Shown here: positions 7,473 to 16,514 of the stretch, piece after piece
Position numbering within the stretch: the first letter of the stretch is position 1
Layout of the letters: each line of letters begins with the position of its first letter
From: CAYFZO01 sp964347615
GTDB lineage: Bacteria > Pseudomonadota > Gammaproteobacteria > Poriferisulfidales > Oxydemutatoraceae
Assembly (NCBI GenBank): GCA_964347615.1
Contig: CAYFZO010000007.1
Location: forward strand, 26,884-90,883
Length of the DNA stretch: 64,000 bases
Direction: 5' to 3'
Translations under genes and position numbers: made by a program
The notes under the pieces: generated by a model
Database searches by the model: none
Told to the model about the DNA's origin: nothing
The model's input: only the letters and a program-made list of their open reading frames with translations

Positions 7473-9424
7473 GGGTTCTCAAGCTGCAAGTTGCCGAAAC
7501 CGTCCAGAGACGCACGCCAACCCTCCTCGACGTAAACGGTCGAGGTCGGCTCGACGATCAAGGCGGGGCCTGAGACCAGCTTGCCCGCAAGGTCGGCGCG
7601 CCGGTAAACCATCGGTTTGCCCGGCTCGGCCGCCGACCGGTGCAACGACGAGGGCGACGAAGGCGGCGACGCCGCGACGCCGCGCCCGGCGGCGGCGCTT
7701 TTGAGCGGGGATTCCGAGAAAACGCTGACCCGAAGCGTCACCAACTCGACCGCCGCGTCCAAGACGTAGCCGTGGTGAGCTCGGTGCGCCTCGTGAAAAG
7801 CTTGCGCAATCTTGGTCAAGGGACGACGTTCGAGCGTCAAGCAATGCGACTGTCCCGCGTAACGCAGCTCGGCGGTTTCGGCGACGTCAAAGACGCCGAT
7901 GCCTTGCGTACGCATCTCACCGCCTGCTTCTTCGCGCAACCGCTGATACACGGCGTCCACGGCTTGCTGTTCCGCGGCCGCGACGTCAACGCACAGCGTA
8001 CGTGACTTTTGCAAACCGCGCGGCGCGATCAACATGCCGAAAGCCGACAAGACGCCGGCGTGAGCCGGCACGATCACCCTGCGGATTTTCATGCCCTCGG
8101 CCAAGGTGCAGACGTGCAGACCGCCCGCCGCGCCGAAACCGACGAGCGTGAACTCCGACGGGTCGTGCCCTTTCTGCACCGACACGACCTTGAGCGCCTG
8201 TTCCATCTGCTCGTTGGCGACGTCCATCACGCCTTGCGCGACGCCGGCGACGCTTTTGCCGAGCGCTTCGGCCAGCGGCTCAAACGCCCGCACCGCGGCG
8301 GCACGGTCGAGCGTCAACGACCCGCCGAGCCTCTCGGGCAGACGCCCGAGCAGCAAATTGGCGTCGGTTACGGTCGGACGACCGCCGCCACGCCCGTAAC
8401 AGGCGGGGCCCGGCGACGCGCCGGCCGACTGCGGCCCCACCCGCAACAAACCGCCTTCGTCAACGTAAGCGATCGAGCCGCCGCCCGACCCGACCGTGTG
8501 GACGTCCACCATCGGAGCGGCGATCGGGTAGGGCCCGATGCGTCCTTCGGTCGTCAAAGCAACGTCGCCGACGATAACCGACACGTCGGTCGAGGTGCCC
8601 CCCATGTCGAAGCTCAGCACTTTGCTCGCGCCGGCGGCGGCGGCAACGTGACGCGCCGCGATGACGCCGCCCGCGGGCCCCGACAGCAGCAGGTTGACTG
8701 CGTAGTCTCCGGCCTTATCCGCGACGATGGTCTTGCCGTGGCTCTGCATGACGCTGACGTTCGCCGACGGCAACGACGCATCGAGACGCTTGAGATAGCG
8801 GCGCATAATCGGGCCGACGTAGGCGTTCAGCCAAGTCGCTATGCCGCGTTCGTATTCACCGCTCTCGGCGAGCACGTCCGAGGAACGCGACACGAAATAA
8901 TCGTCCTCCAGAGCCTGCGCGATCATCCTCTCGAAGCGGTCGTCCATGAATGAGAACAGCAAATTGATCGCCACCGCTTCGGGCGCCAGCTCGGCAAGAC
9001 GCATCTTCAAGGCCTCGACGTCGCCCGGCGTCAGAGTCTCGACCACCTCACCCCGAGCACCGACGCGTCCGCCGGTTTCAAGACACAGCTCGGGCGCAAC
9101 CGGCGGCGGAACGGGTTCAGGCGTCAGACGATAAATCTCAGGACGGGCTTGTCGGCCAATCGTCAACACGTCGCCGAAACCACGGTTGGCGACGTAGGCG
9201 GTCTTTACGCCCTTTCCCTCGAGCACCGCGTTGGTGCCGACGGTCGAACCATGCACCACGTCCGGCGCCCGTCGCGGCGAAAGGCCGAGGGAACGCACCC
9301 CTTCGATAATCGCCTTTTCGGGCGCGTCGGGCGTCGACAGCTGCTTGTGCACCCGAAACTCGCCGTCGTCGTACAGAATCAGGTCGGTGAAAGTGCCACC
9401 GGTGTCGACGCCCAGGAGTTTCAC
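7469..9424 (-). CDS. hyuA: Hydantoinase/5-oxoprolinase family subunit A
   Basis: This 651-residue protein begins VKLLGVDTGGTFTDL, the ATP-binding N-terminus of the HyuA family (hydantoinase A / oxoprolinase), and contains GSTVGTNAVLEGKG, LSFDMGGTSTDVS and GSGGGSIA. With HyuB it would hydrolyse a cyclic amide (hydantoin, 5-oxoproline or similar) with ATP. The frame runs open upstream, but the family begins here. A GAGGAGG sequence lies two bases before the GTG, closer than usual. The 5' end has been duplicated in tandem (338 bp), and the stop of the truncated duplicate overlaps this GTG. The partner hyuB is not adjacent: ilvA lies between them. The natural substrate is not evident. Confidence 0.88.
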   Translation of the reverse strand: MKLLGVDTGGTFTDLILYDDGEFRVHKQLSTPDAPEKAIIEGVRSLGLSPRRAPDVVHGSTVGTNAVLEGKGVKTAYVANRGFGDVLTIGRQARPEIYRLTPEPVPPPVAPELCLETGGRVGARGEVVETLTPGDVEALKMRLAELAPEAVAINLLFSFMDDRFERMIAQALEDDYFVSRSSDVLAESGEYERGIATWLNAYVGPIMRRYLKRLDASLPSANVSVMQSHGKTIVADKAGDYAVNLLLSGPAGGVIAARHVAAAAGASKVLSFDMGGTSTDVSVIVGDVALTTEGRIGPYPIAAPMVDVHTVGSGGGSIAYVDEGGLLRVGPQSAGASPGPACYGRGGGRPTVTDANLLLGRLPERLGGSLTLDRAAAVRAFEPLAEALGKSVAGVAQGVMDVANEQMEQALKVVSVQKGHDPSEFTLVGFGAAGGLHVCTLAEGMKIRRVIVPAHAGVLSAFGMLIAPRGLQKSRTLCVDVAAAEQQAVDAVYQRLREEAGGEMRTQGIGVFDVAETAELRYAGQSHCLTLERRPLTKIAQAFHEAHRAHHGYVLDAAVELVTLRVSVFSESPLKSAAAGRGVAASPPSSPSSLHRSAAEPGKPMVYRRADLAGKLVSGPALIVEPTSTVYVEEGWRASLDGFGNLQLENP

Positions 9425-9535
9425 GGCCTCCTCGATGTCCGCGACGCCCGGTGAGACGAAGCGAAACGGCTGCCAAGCCCGGTTGCCGTACGCCGCGACG
9501 GGCTCACCCGCGCAGACGGTTGGAGAAACGAACAA
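9198..9535. repeat. 338-bp tandem duplication, copy 1
   Basis: This block is repeated at 9536-9873 with a single difference noticed (A at 9250 versus G at 9588). It covers the first ~75 codons of hyuA and its upstream region. The length is not a multiple of three, so a reading frame entering from copy 2 is shifted at the junction. Confidence 0.95.
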
Positions 9536-9762
9536 GCGGTCTTTACGCCCTTTCCCTCGAGCACCGCGTTGGTGCCGACGGTCGAACCGTGCACCACGTC
9601 CGGCGCCCGTCGCGGCGAAAGGCCGAGGGAACGCACCCCTTCGATAATCGCCTTTTCGGGCGCGTCGGGCGTCGACAGCTGCTTGTGCACCCGAAACTCG
9701 CCGTCGTCGTACAGAATCAGGTCGGTGAAAGTGCCACCGGTGTCGACGCCCAGGAGTTTCAC
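9421..9762 (-). pseudogene. Truncated duplicate of the hyuA 5' end
   Basis: Starting from the copy-2 GTG at 9762, the frame reproduces the HyuA N-terminus up to LEGKGVKTA, then shifts into an unrelated frame at the duplication junction (9536) and stops at 9421-9423. The stop TGA overlaps the GTG of intact hyuA. The product lacks everything after the first nucleotide-binding segment and would not be an enzyme. Confidence 0.8.
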
Positions 9763-9873
9763 GGCCTCCTCGATGTCCGCGACGCCCGGTGAGACGAAGC
9801 GAAACGGCTGCCAAGCCCGGTTGCCGTACGCCGCGACGGGCTCACCCGCGCAGACGGTTGGAGAAACGAACAA
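9536..9873. repeat. 338-bp tandem duplication, copy 2
   Basis: This is the second copy of 9198-9535. It ends just before the region upstream of the small membrane protein gene. It may carry the original upstream region and start of hyuA. Near-perfect identity means that it is either very recent or an assembly artefact. Confidence 0.95.
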
Positions 9874-9921
9874 CTTATGGTACGGTCTTGCTCCTGTCGC
9901 CGCTCGGCGGAGGAGGAAAAC

Positions 9922-10200
9922 GTGGCTGCGCTTGAAAATGCTCTCAGTTTTGTCACTGCAACGGTCCTGTTGGTGGTTGCTTGGCTTGTCTACCTGTGGC
10001 TCAACAACCTGGTTTCAAGGATGCGAGGTTCCCCGCTCCAGGAAGTCGCCGGAGGCTTGCTCAGCTTCGCGCTGTTCGTCGCGATCGGAGCGGTCCTGTA
10101 TTTTCTCGCGGTACCGCTTGCAATGGGCGTCATCACGATTTCCGTGTTGCTGATGCTCAGCTACGTCGTGCGCAAAAGCCTGCCTTCAAAATCGGCCTGA
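9922..10200 (+). CDS. Small integral membrane protein, unknown
   Basis: A 92-residue protein starts at GTG six bases after a strong AGGAGG. It is mostly hydrophobic, with predicted membrane segments around residues 9-29, 43-62 and 66-84 and a short basic C-terminus ending in KSLPSKSA. I do not recognise the family. It is the only plus-strand gene between hyuA and ilvA and converges on ilvA with 42 bp between. Its upstream region abuts the 338-bp duplication, so its promoter may lie within the duplicated block. Confidence 0.7.
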   Translation: MAALENALSFVTATVLLVVAWLVYLWLNNLVSRMRGSPLQEVAGGLLSFALFVAIGAVLYFLAVPLAMGVITISVLLMLSYVVRKSLPSKSA

Positions 10201-10242
10201 GCTTTCTGGCGTCGCCTTTCGGCAAACCGCGCCGACGACGCC

Positions 10243-11769
10243 TCAACGCAGAAACAGCACATAAGCGGGGTTGCCGCTTTCATCCTGGTTGCGGTAACCC
10301 AGCTCGTCCAAAAAGCGTCCGAACGCCGGCATTTCCCCGTCGGGGACTTGGATGCCGGCGAGCACCCTGCCGTAGGCCGCACCATGATTGCGGTAATGAA
10401 ACAAACTGATGTTCCAGCCCTGGTGCATCTTTTCCAGAAACTCAAGCAAGGCGCCCGGCCTTTCCGGGAACTGAAAACGGTATAAGCGTTCGTCCTCGAT
10501 GCCGCTCGCGTGCCCGCCGACGAGGTGACGCAGATGCAGCTTCGCCATCTCGTTGTCGGAAATATCAAGCACCTCGTAGCCGCTTTCCCGCAGTCTGGCG
10601 ACGGTTTCGGGCTTCTCCCTCGCCGCGTCCTCGAAACGCACCCCGGCGAACACGTGGGCTTCGCCCGAATCGGCGTAGCGGTAATTGAATTCGGTAATCG
10701 TAAACCGCCCGAGAACGCGGCAGAACCGCAAGAAGCTGCCCGGACGCTCGGGGATCGTGACCGCAAACAACGACTCTGAATTCTCACCGATCTCATAGCG
10801 TTCGACGACGTGCTTCAAGCGATCGAAGTTGATGTTCGAGCCTGAAATCACGGCGATCAGAGTGCGTCCTTTCAATCCGTTCTCGGCAGCGTATTTCTTC
10901 AACCCGGCAAGCGCGAGCGCGCCGGCGGGTTCGGCGAGTGAACGGGTATCGTCGAAATGGTCCTTGATCGCCGCGCAAATCTCATCGGTCGTCACCAGCA
11001 CGGTCTCGTCAACAACTTCGCGCGCCACGCGGAAATTTTCCTCACCGACCTGCCTGACGGCGGCACCGTCGGCAAACAGGCCGACTTGCTCGAGGGTTAC
11101 ACGCTCGCCCGCTTTCAGCGCCTCGTGCAGAGACGGTGCGTCTTCCGGCTCGACCCCGATGACGCGGGCGTTCGGGCGCGCGTGCTTGAGATAAACCCCG
11201 GCACCGGCGATCAGCCCGCCGCCGCCGACCGGAATGAACACCGCGTCGATCTCGGCGGAACACTGCTCGGCGATCTCCTTGCCGACCGTCCCCTGTCCCG
11301 CGATTACGTCGGGGTCGTCGTAGGGCGGAACAAAGACCACGTCCTTGTCGCGTGCAAGTCCGAGCGCGTGCACGCAAGCCTCGTCGTAGGTATCGCCGTG
11401 GAGTACGACTTCGACGCCGTAGCGCCGCACCGCGGCGACCTTGATCGCGGGCGTCGTGCACGGCATCACGATCAAGCCGCGGATGCCGAGCTTCTTGCAG
11501 GCGAACGCAACGCCTTGTGCGTGGTTGCCCGCGGACGCCGCAATCACGCCCGCCTCGCGCGCCTGCTTCGACAGGTTGACGATCTTGTTGTACGCGCCGC
11601 GCAACTTGAACGAAAACACCGGCTGCGCGTCCTCGCGCTTGAGCAGCACGCGGTTGCCGACGCGCTCGGACAGACACCGCGCCTCCTCGAGAGGCGATTC
11701 CACCGCCGCCTCATAGACCTTGGCGGCGTCAATCCTCTTGATGTACTCGCTGACCAGCAGTTGTTTCAA
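10243..11769 (-). CDS. ilvA: Threonine dehydratase, biosynthetic
   Basis: This 508-residue PLP enzyme deaminates threonine to 2-oxobutanoate, the first step of isoleucine synthesis. The catalytic domain (about 1-330) shows SFKLRGAYN with the PLP lysine K55, and the glycine loop VGGGGLIAG near residue 187. The C-terminal ~180 residues contain two ACT-like regulatory modules (each with the PERPG sequence), as in the isoleucine-inhibited biosynthetic form and unlike the shorter catabolic TdcB. It lies between hyuB and hyuA on the same strand. Length and architecture match the standard enzyme. Confidence 0.96.
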   Translation of the reverse strand: MKQLLVSEYIKRIDAAKVYEAAVESPLEEARCLSERVGNRVLLKREDAQPVFSFKLRGAYNKIVNLSKQAREAGVIAASAGNHAQGVAFACKKLGIRGLIVMPCTTPAIKVAAVRRYGVEVVLHGDTYDEACVHALGLARDKDVVFVPPYDDPDVIAGQGTVGKEIAEQCSAEIDAVFIPVGGGGLIAGAGVYLKHARPNARVIGVEPEDAPSLHEALKAGERVTLEQVGLFADGAAVRQVGEENFRVAREVVDETVLVTTDEICAAIKDHFDDTRSLAEPAGALALAGLKKYAAENGLKGRTLIAVISGSNINFDRLKHVVERYEIGENSESLFAVTIPERPGSFLRFCRVLGRFTITEFNYRYADSGEAHVFAGVRFEDAAREKPETVARLRESGYEVLDISDNEMAKLHLRHLVGGHASGIEDERLYRFQFPERPGALLEFLEKMHQGWNISLFHYRNHGAAYGRVLAGIQVPDGEMPAFGRFLDELGYRNQDESGNPAYVLFLR

Positions 11770-11845
11770 TCTTCGTCGCCCGGAACCAAACGAACGCCCC
11801 TATATTGGCATAAAGCACCGGCGGCGGCTCGCCTCGCGGGAATGC

Positions 11846-13387
11846 CTAAGCCGCGAAAAAACCGCCGCCGCCGGGCGTCTTGATCGTCAGGCGGTCGCCG
11901 GGACGCGCCCGACGCACCACCTTGGCGGGCAAGGCTTCGCCGTTCAGCAGGTTTTCCCCGGGGGCGCCGTCGTCCCCGCCGGCGACGCCCCACGGAGAAC
12001 GCCGGCGGCGTTCGCTCAGGATGGTGAACACGGCGGGGCGCAGGAACTCATACTCGCGCACGATGCCGTCGCCGCCGCGAAACCGCCCCCGCCCGCCGCT
12101 GTCGCGACGCACGGCGTAGCGCCGAATTCGCAACGGGTACTTCATCTCGAGCACCTCGACCGGCGTGTTCAGAGTGTTGGTCATGTGTGACTGCACCGCC
12201 GAACGTCCCGCCGAATCCGCGCCTGCGCCGCAACCGCCGCCGATGGTTTCGTAGTAAGCCCAAGCCGGCTCGCCGTCGCTTTCCTCGTGTCCCATCGCCA
12301 GATTATTCATCGTGCCCTGACTCGCCGCCGGTATCGTCTCAGGCAAGGCTCGACTCAACGCGCCGATAACGCAATCGACGATGCGCGAGCTGGTCTCGAC
12401 GTTGCCGCCGGTGACCGCGGCGGGCGGACGGGCGTTGACCAGCGACCCCTCCGGCGCGACAACCTCGATCATCGAAAACAGGCCGTGGCAAGTCGGCGCG
12501 TAGACCGGAAGAAAGCAACGGAAAACGTAGTGCACCGCGGCGACCGTCACTGCGACGGGGCAATTGACGTTGCCCTTGACTTGCGCCGCGGTGCCGGTGA
12601 AGTCCGCGCGGATGCCGCCGGCGCCGACTTCGAGCGTCACCCGAATCGGAACGTCGTTCGCGCCGAAACCGTCGTCGTCCAGATAATCGGTGAACGACCA
12701 CCTGCCTTGCGGAATCACCTCCAGAACCTTGCGCGCGAGCCTTCCGCCGTAGCGGTTGATTTCCTCGACCGCGGCGGCATAGGCGTCCACCCCCCCGGCC
12801 GACGCCAGCGCCTCAAGCCGCTCTACGCCGGTGAGGTTGGCGGCGATCTGCGCCGTGTAGTCGCCGGTCTCGTCGCGCGGGTTACGGGAGGCAGCGACAA
12901 ACCGCTCAAGCTTCTCCCGGTCGGTGCGCCCTTCGCGCACCAGATACTGCGGCTCGATGACGATGCCTTCCTCCTCGGGAGTTGAAGATACCGGCATCCC
13001 GCCGGGCGTGCTCGACCCTATGTCGGCGTGGTGCGCCCGGTTGGCGACAAAGCCGACGAGACGACCGTCCGTGAACGCGGGGGCGACCACGGTAACGTCC
13101 GGCAGGTGGGTGCCGCCGAGAAATGGATCGTTGAATACCAGCATGTCGCCGTGACGCCACTCGAATCCGCCGGCAATTCGCTGCAAGGCGTAGGCCATGC
13201 TGCCGAGATGCACCGGAATATGCGCCGCCTGCGCGACGAGGCCGCCGCCGGCGTCGAACACCGCGCAGGAGTAATCGAGACGGTCGCGGATATTGGGGGA
13301 AAAGGCGGCTTGGCGCAGCCGCGCGCCCATCTCGTCGCACACCGCGGCAATCCGCTGGTTGAAAAGGCTCAGTTCAACGGCGTCCAT
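11846..13387 (-). CDS. hyuB: Hydantoinase/5-oxoprolinase family subunit B
   Basis: This 513-residue protein has the HyuB landmarks: SxxIRDRLDYSCAVFD near the N-terminus, HIPVHLGSM, FNDPFLGGTHLPD, NRAHHADIG and the Gly-rich GGGCGAGADSAGRSAVQSHMTNT region near residue 400. It ends with the typical TPGGGGF. It pairs with HyuA to open a cyclic amide. The ATG at 13387 is preferred over a GTG one codon upstream. It is separated from hyuA by ilvA and a small membrane gene, which is unusual for a pair that normally forms one operon. Substrate not determinable. Confidence 0.9.
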   Translation of the reverse strand: MDAVELSLFNQRIAAVCDEMGARLRQAAFSPNIRDRLDYSCAVFDAGGGLVAQAAHIPVHLGSMAYALQRIAGGFEWRHGDMLVFNDPFLGGTHLPDVTVVAPAFTDGRLVGFVANRAHHADIGSSTPGGMPVSSTPEEEGIVIEPQYLVREGRTDREKLERFVAASRNPRDETGDYTAQIAANLTGVERLEALASAGGVDAYAAAVEEINRYGGRLARKVLEVIPQGRWSFTDYLDDDGFGANDVPIRVTLEVGAGGIRADFTGTAAQVKGNVNCPVAVTVAAVHYVFRCFLPVYAPTCHGLFSMIEVVAPEGSLVNARPPAAVTGGNVETSSRIVDCVIGALSRALPETIPAASQGTMNNLAMGHEESDGEPAWAYYETIGGGCGAGADSAGRSAVQSHMTNTLNTPVEVLEMKYPLRIRRYAVRRDSGGRGRFRGGDGIVREYEFLRPAVFTILSERRRRSPWGVAGGDDGAPGENLLNGEALPAKVVRRARPGDRLTIKTPGGGGFFAA

Positions 13388-13470
13388 CACGGCACGGCTT
13401 CAGAAAAAAACACGTTGTAACGACCGGCAAGGCGGATTCGGCGATGGTGCATTTGGTTCGGACTTGTGTA

Positions 13471-13476
13471 TATAAT
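13471..13476 (+). promoter_or_regulatory. -10 box (TATAAT) of the PuuD-like gene
   Basis: A perfect TATAAT preceded by TTGTGTA lies about 65 bp before the start codon at 13542. No well-spaced -35 box is seen. A similar T/A-rich extended sequence precedes TATAAT upstream of nadC and of the HicB-fusion gene, suggesting a shared promoter style in this genome. Confidence 0.5.
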
Positions 13477-13541
13477 CTGCCGACCCTCATAACCATAACA
13501 CCTTTGACCTTAACACTTTTGACTTTGGGAGGACGACTCTG

Positions 13542-14153
13542 ATGAATCCACTCAATTCCGTCGTTGGAACCATTATCTCCGGTTTTGTCCTGGCGATCAT
13601 CGTCAGCCTGATACTGACGGACGCGCCGGGACTCAACGCGACGTCCATCATCGTGTGGCTGCACGTGGTGGTCGGCATCGTCTGGATCGGCTTGCTCTAC
13701 TACTTCAATTTCGTTCAGGTGCCCGCGGTCGGCGAAGCCGCGGCGGACACCGGCGGCCCGGGACCCGCGGCAATCAACAAGTACGTCGCGCCCAAAGCGT
13801 TGGCGTGGTTCCGCTACGGCGCCTTGTTGACCTGGCTCAGCGGCGCCGCGGCGCTCGAGATCCTGACCGGCGGCGGCGGTTTCACCGCCGCGTTCATGCT
13901 TGACTCGTCACAGAACATGCACGTCATCGGCGTCGGCGCGTGGCTCGGCACGATCATGCTGCTCAACGTATGGGGCCTGATCTGGCCGAACCAGAAAAAG
14001 ATCCTCGGCCTCGGCGGCGTCAGCGCAAGCGACGAAGAGAAAGCGAAAGCGAAAAAAATCGCCTTGATGGCGTCGAGAACGAACACCCTGTTGTCGATCC
14101 CGATGCTGATGTGCATGGTCGGCGGCAGCCACGGCCACGGCCTGCCGTTCTGA
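13542..14153 (+). CDS. PuuD-type (urate hydroxylase N-domain-like) membrane protein
   Basis: This 203-residue protein has about four membrane helices. The segments IIVWLHVVVGIVWIGLLYYFNFVQVP, WFRYGALLTWLSG and HVIGVGAWLGTIMLLNVWG match the membrane domain of the urate hydroxylase PuuD family (Urate_ox_N). A GGAGG ribosome-binding site precedes the ATG. PuuD proper also carries a C-terminal cytochrome c domain; here there is no CxxCH motif and the protein ends at GGSHGHGLPF. Urate oxidation is therefore not established. Such short homologues are often mislabelled antitermination protein NusG in databases. Conserved membrane histidines could bind heme. Confidence 0.75.
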   Translation: MNPLNSVVGTIISGFVLAIIVSLILTDAPGLNATSIIVWLHVVVGIVWIGLLYYFNFVQVPAVGEAAADTGGPGPAAINKYVAPKALAWFRYGALLTWLSGAAALEILTGGGGFTAAFMLDSSQNMHVIGVGAWLGTIMLLNVWGLIWPNQKKILGLGGVSASDEEKAKAKKIALMASRTNTLLSIPMLMCMVGGSHGHGLPF

Positions 14154-14385
14154 GGCAAGCTTGCGCCGCCGTGCGGGGGATGCGAACCCGCGGCGGCACG
14201 GGAACGGCGCAACGGCGTCGCCGCGCGGCGACGCCGAGTTTTTCCCGGTTCCCCGAGACCGGACGTCCGCCCTCTTCCCGATTCGTCGCGCTGGACCGGA
14301 ACAACGATCAAAAAGGACATTATCAACCGCAACCGGATTGACCTTATCGGACCCCCGTTGACTCCTTGAGGGCCGACACCCGAAC

Positions 14386-15564
14386 GTGAACGACCACCTG
14401 ATGCAAAACTACGCACGGCTTGCGGTTGAGTTCGATCGCGGCGAAGGCGCGTGGCTGTGGGACGTCGAAGGCAAACGCTATCTCGACGCGCTTGCGGGTA
14501 TCGCGGTGTGCGGGCTCGGACACGCACACCCCGCGGTCGGGCGCGCGGTTGCCGAACAGGCGACACGGCTGGTGCACACCTCCAACCTCTACAACGTCGG
14601 CGTACAAAAAGCACTTGCCGCCGAACTCGCCCGTGTCACCGGCCTTGACCGGGTGTTCTTCTGCAATTCGGGGACCGAGGCCAACGAAGCGGCCATCAAG
14701 CTCGCGCGACTGTGGGCGCGCCGGCAAGGCAACGACGCCCCGGTGATTCTCACGATGGAAGGCGCTTTCCACGGACGCACCCTCGGGTCGCTCGCCGCGA
14801 CCGACCCCGGCGCCGAATCCTGGTTCGGCCCCCTGCCCGGAGGCTTCGCGCGGACGCGGTTCAACGACGTCGCCGCGGTCGAACGCGCACTCGCCGAAAA
14901 CCCTCGAATCTGCGCGGTCATGGTGGAACCCATCCAGGGCGAAAGCGGCGTCCGCGTCCCCGAAGACGGCTATCTTGCGGCGTTGCGCGAACTGTGCGAG
15001 CCGCACCGAACGCTGCTGATCCTCGACGAGGTTCAAACCGGCGTCGGCAGGACCGGCGCGTGGTATTGCTGCCGGCACGAGAACGTACGCCCCGACGTGC
15101 TGACAACGGCCAAGGCACTCGGCAACGGCGTTCCGATCGGCGCGTGCGTCGCCGACACGCGCGTCGCCGAACCTCTCGGGCCCGGCATGCACGGCTCGAC
15201 GTTCGGCGGCAATCCGCTGGCCTGCGCCGCCGCTCTCGCGGTACTCAAAACCATTGAAACGCAGGCGCTGTGCGCGCGCGCCGCCGCGACCGGCGCGTAT
15301 CTGACGGAACAACTGCACGCGACGCTCGCCGGCGTCAAAAGCGTCGCGGAAATCCGCGGCCGAGGGCTGATGATCGGCGTCGAGCTCGAGGTCCCGTGCC
15401 AGACACTTGCGGCGCAAGCGCTCGCGCGGGGGCTTTTGATCAACGTCACCGCCGAACGGGTCGTCAGACTGCTGCCGCCGTTGACCCTCGAACGCGAACA
15501 AGCCGATATGATTGTCGCAACGCTGGCCGAACTGATTTCCTCGTTCACTTCCGGCGCCGCCTGA
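14386..15564 (+). CDS. argD: Acetylornithine aminotransferase
   Basis: This 392-residue fold-type I PLP enzyme converts N-acetylglutamate semialdehyde to N-acetylornithine in arginine synthesis. The substrate/PLP motif NSGTEANEAAIK (95-106), the LILDEVQTGVGRTG segment (211-224) and the PLP lysine K243 in TTAKALGNG are all present. Length is normal. It is followed 32 bp later by argF, a pairing common in gammaproteobacteria, so arginine genes are cotranscribed here. It may also accept succinyldiaminopimelate substrates (DapC), as many ArgD enzymes do. Confidence 0.95.
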   Translation: MNDHLMQNYARLAVEFDRGEGAWLWDVEGKRYLDALAGIAVCGLGHAHPAVGRAVAEQATRLVHTSNLYNVGVQKALAAELARVTGLDRVFFCNSGTEANEAAIKLARLWARRQGNDAPVILTMEGAFHGRTLGSLAATDPGAESWFGPLPGGFARTRFNDVAAVERALAENPRICAVMVEPIQGESGVRVPEDGYLAALRELCEPHRTLLILDEVQTGVGRTGAWYCCRHENVRPDVLTTAKALGNGVPIGACVADTRVAEPLGPGMHGSTFGGNPLACAAALAVLKTIETQALCARAAATGAYLTEQLHATLAGVKSVAEIRGRGLMIGVELEVPCQTLAAQALARGLLINVTAERVVRLLPPLTLEREQADMIVATLAELISSFTSGAA

Positions 15565-15596
15565 GGCACGACGCGAAACGCACCCGAAACGCACCG

Positions 15597-16514
15597 ATGA
15601 ACCCGACCAAACGACAGCCCCGGCATTTCCTGAGCCTGCTCGACCTGACGCCGGACGAGATAAAGACCCTGCTCGCGCAGGCACTGGAAATGAAGCGCCG
15701 CGGGCAATCGGGCGCCGCCGATGAAACGGCGGCGGGCAAGGTGCTCATCATGATCTTCGAGAAATCATCCACCAGAACCCGGGTTTCCTTCGAGGTCGCG
15801 ATGCACCAGCTCGGGGGATACGCGGTGTTCCTCTCGGCGCGCGACACCCAGCTCGAACGGGGCGAACCGATCAGCGACAGCGCGCGCGTACTGACGCGCA
15901 TGGCCGACGCGGTGATGCTGCGCACTTTCGAGCACGAGCGCCTGGTCGAGTTCGCCGAACACGCGCAGGCACCGGTCATCAACGGCCTGACCGACCGTTT
16001 CCACCCGTGCCAGCTGCTCGCCGACGTGCTGACCTACCTTGAAAAACGCGGCGACGTGCAGGGACGCACCGTCGCCTGGGTCGGCGACGGAAACAACGTG
16101 TGCCACTCGTACGTCAACGCGGCGGTACAGCTCGACTTTCAATTGCGCGTCGCGTGCCCGCCCGGATTCCAGCCCGACCCCGCGGTCACGGGCGTCGCCG
16201 GCGACAGGGTGGTGCTCACCGACGACCCGCGCGAGGCGGTGGAAGGCGCCGACCTCGTGGTCACCGACGTCTGGGCGAGCATGGGGCAGGAGAAAGAGCG
16301 CGCCGAGCGGCTGAGGAAGTTCAAAGGCTACCAGGTGAACTCGCAACTGATGCAGCTTGCCGACAAAGACGCCTTGTTCATGCACTGCCTGCCGGCACAC
16401 CGCGACGAAGAAGTCACGCGCGAGGTGATCGAAGGTCCCCGGAGCGTGGTTTGGGAAGAAGCCGAAAACCGGCTGCACGCGCAAAAAGCGCTGCTCAAGC
16501 TGCTCTTGGGTTAA
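15597..16514 (+). CDS. argF: Ornithine carbamoyltransferase
   Basis: This 305-residue enzyme makes citrulline from ornithine and carbamoyl phosphate. It shows the carbamoyl-phosphate motif SSTRTR (about 57-62), the FHPCQLLAD segment and the ornithine-binding HCLPAHR near residue 263. The frame is open further upstream, but that part is Arg-rich, and the ATG at 15597 gives the family's length. Its stop codon shares the palindrome TTAA with the stop of convergent phoU, so the two genes overlap by four bases. Confidence 0.96.
   Translation: MNPTKRQPRHFLSLLDLTPDEIKTLLAQALEMKRRGQSGAADETAAGKVLIMIFEKSSTRTRVSFEVAMHQLGGYAVFLSARDTQLERGEPISDSARVLTRMADAVMLRTFEHERLVEFAEHAQAPVINGLTDRFHPCQLLADVLTYLEKRGDVQGRTVAWVGDGNNVCHSYVNAAVQLDFQLRVACPPGFQPDPAVTGVAGDRVVLTDDPREAVEGADLVVTDVWASMGQEKERAERLRKFKGYQVNSQLMQLADKDALFMHCLPAHRDEEVTREVIEGPRSVVWEEAENRLHAQKALLKLLLG

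Noticed and set aside
9425..9814. N-terminal extension of HyuA by ~130 codons
   Set aside because: The extension is a shifted reading of the duplicated block; the HyuA family begins at LLGVDTGGTFTD.
14344..15684. A 446-codon minus-strand frame opposite argD
   Set aside because: argD is unmistakable on the plus strand; the antisense product is compositionally skewed.
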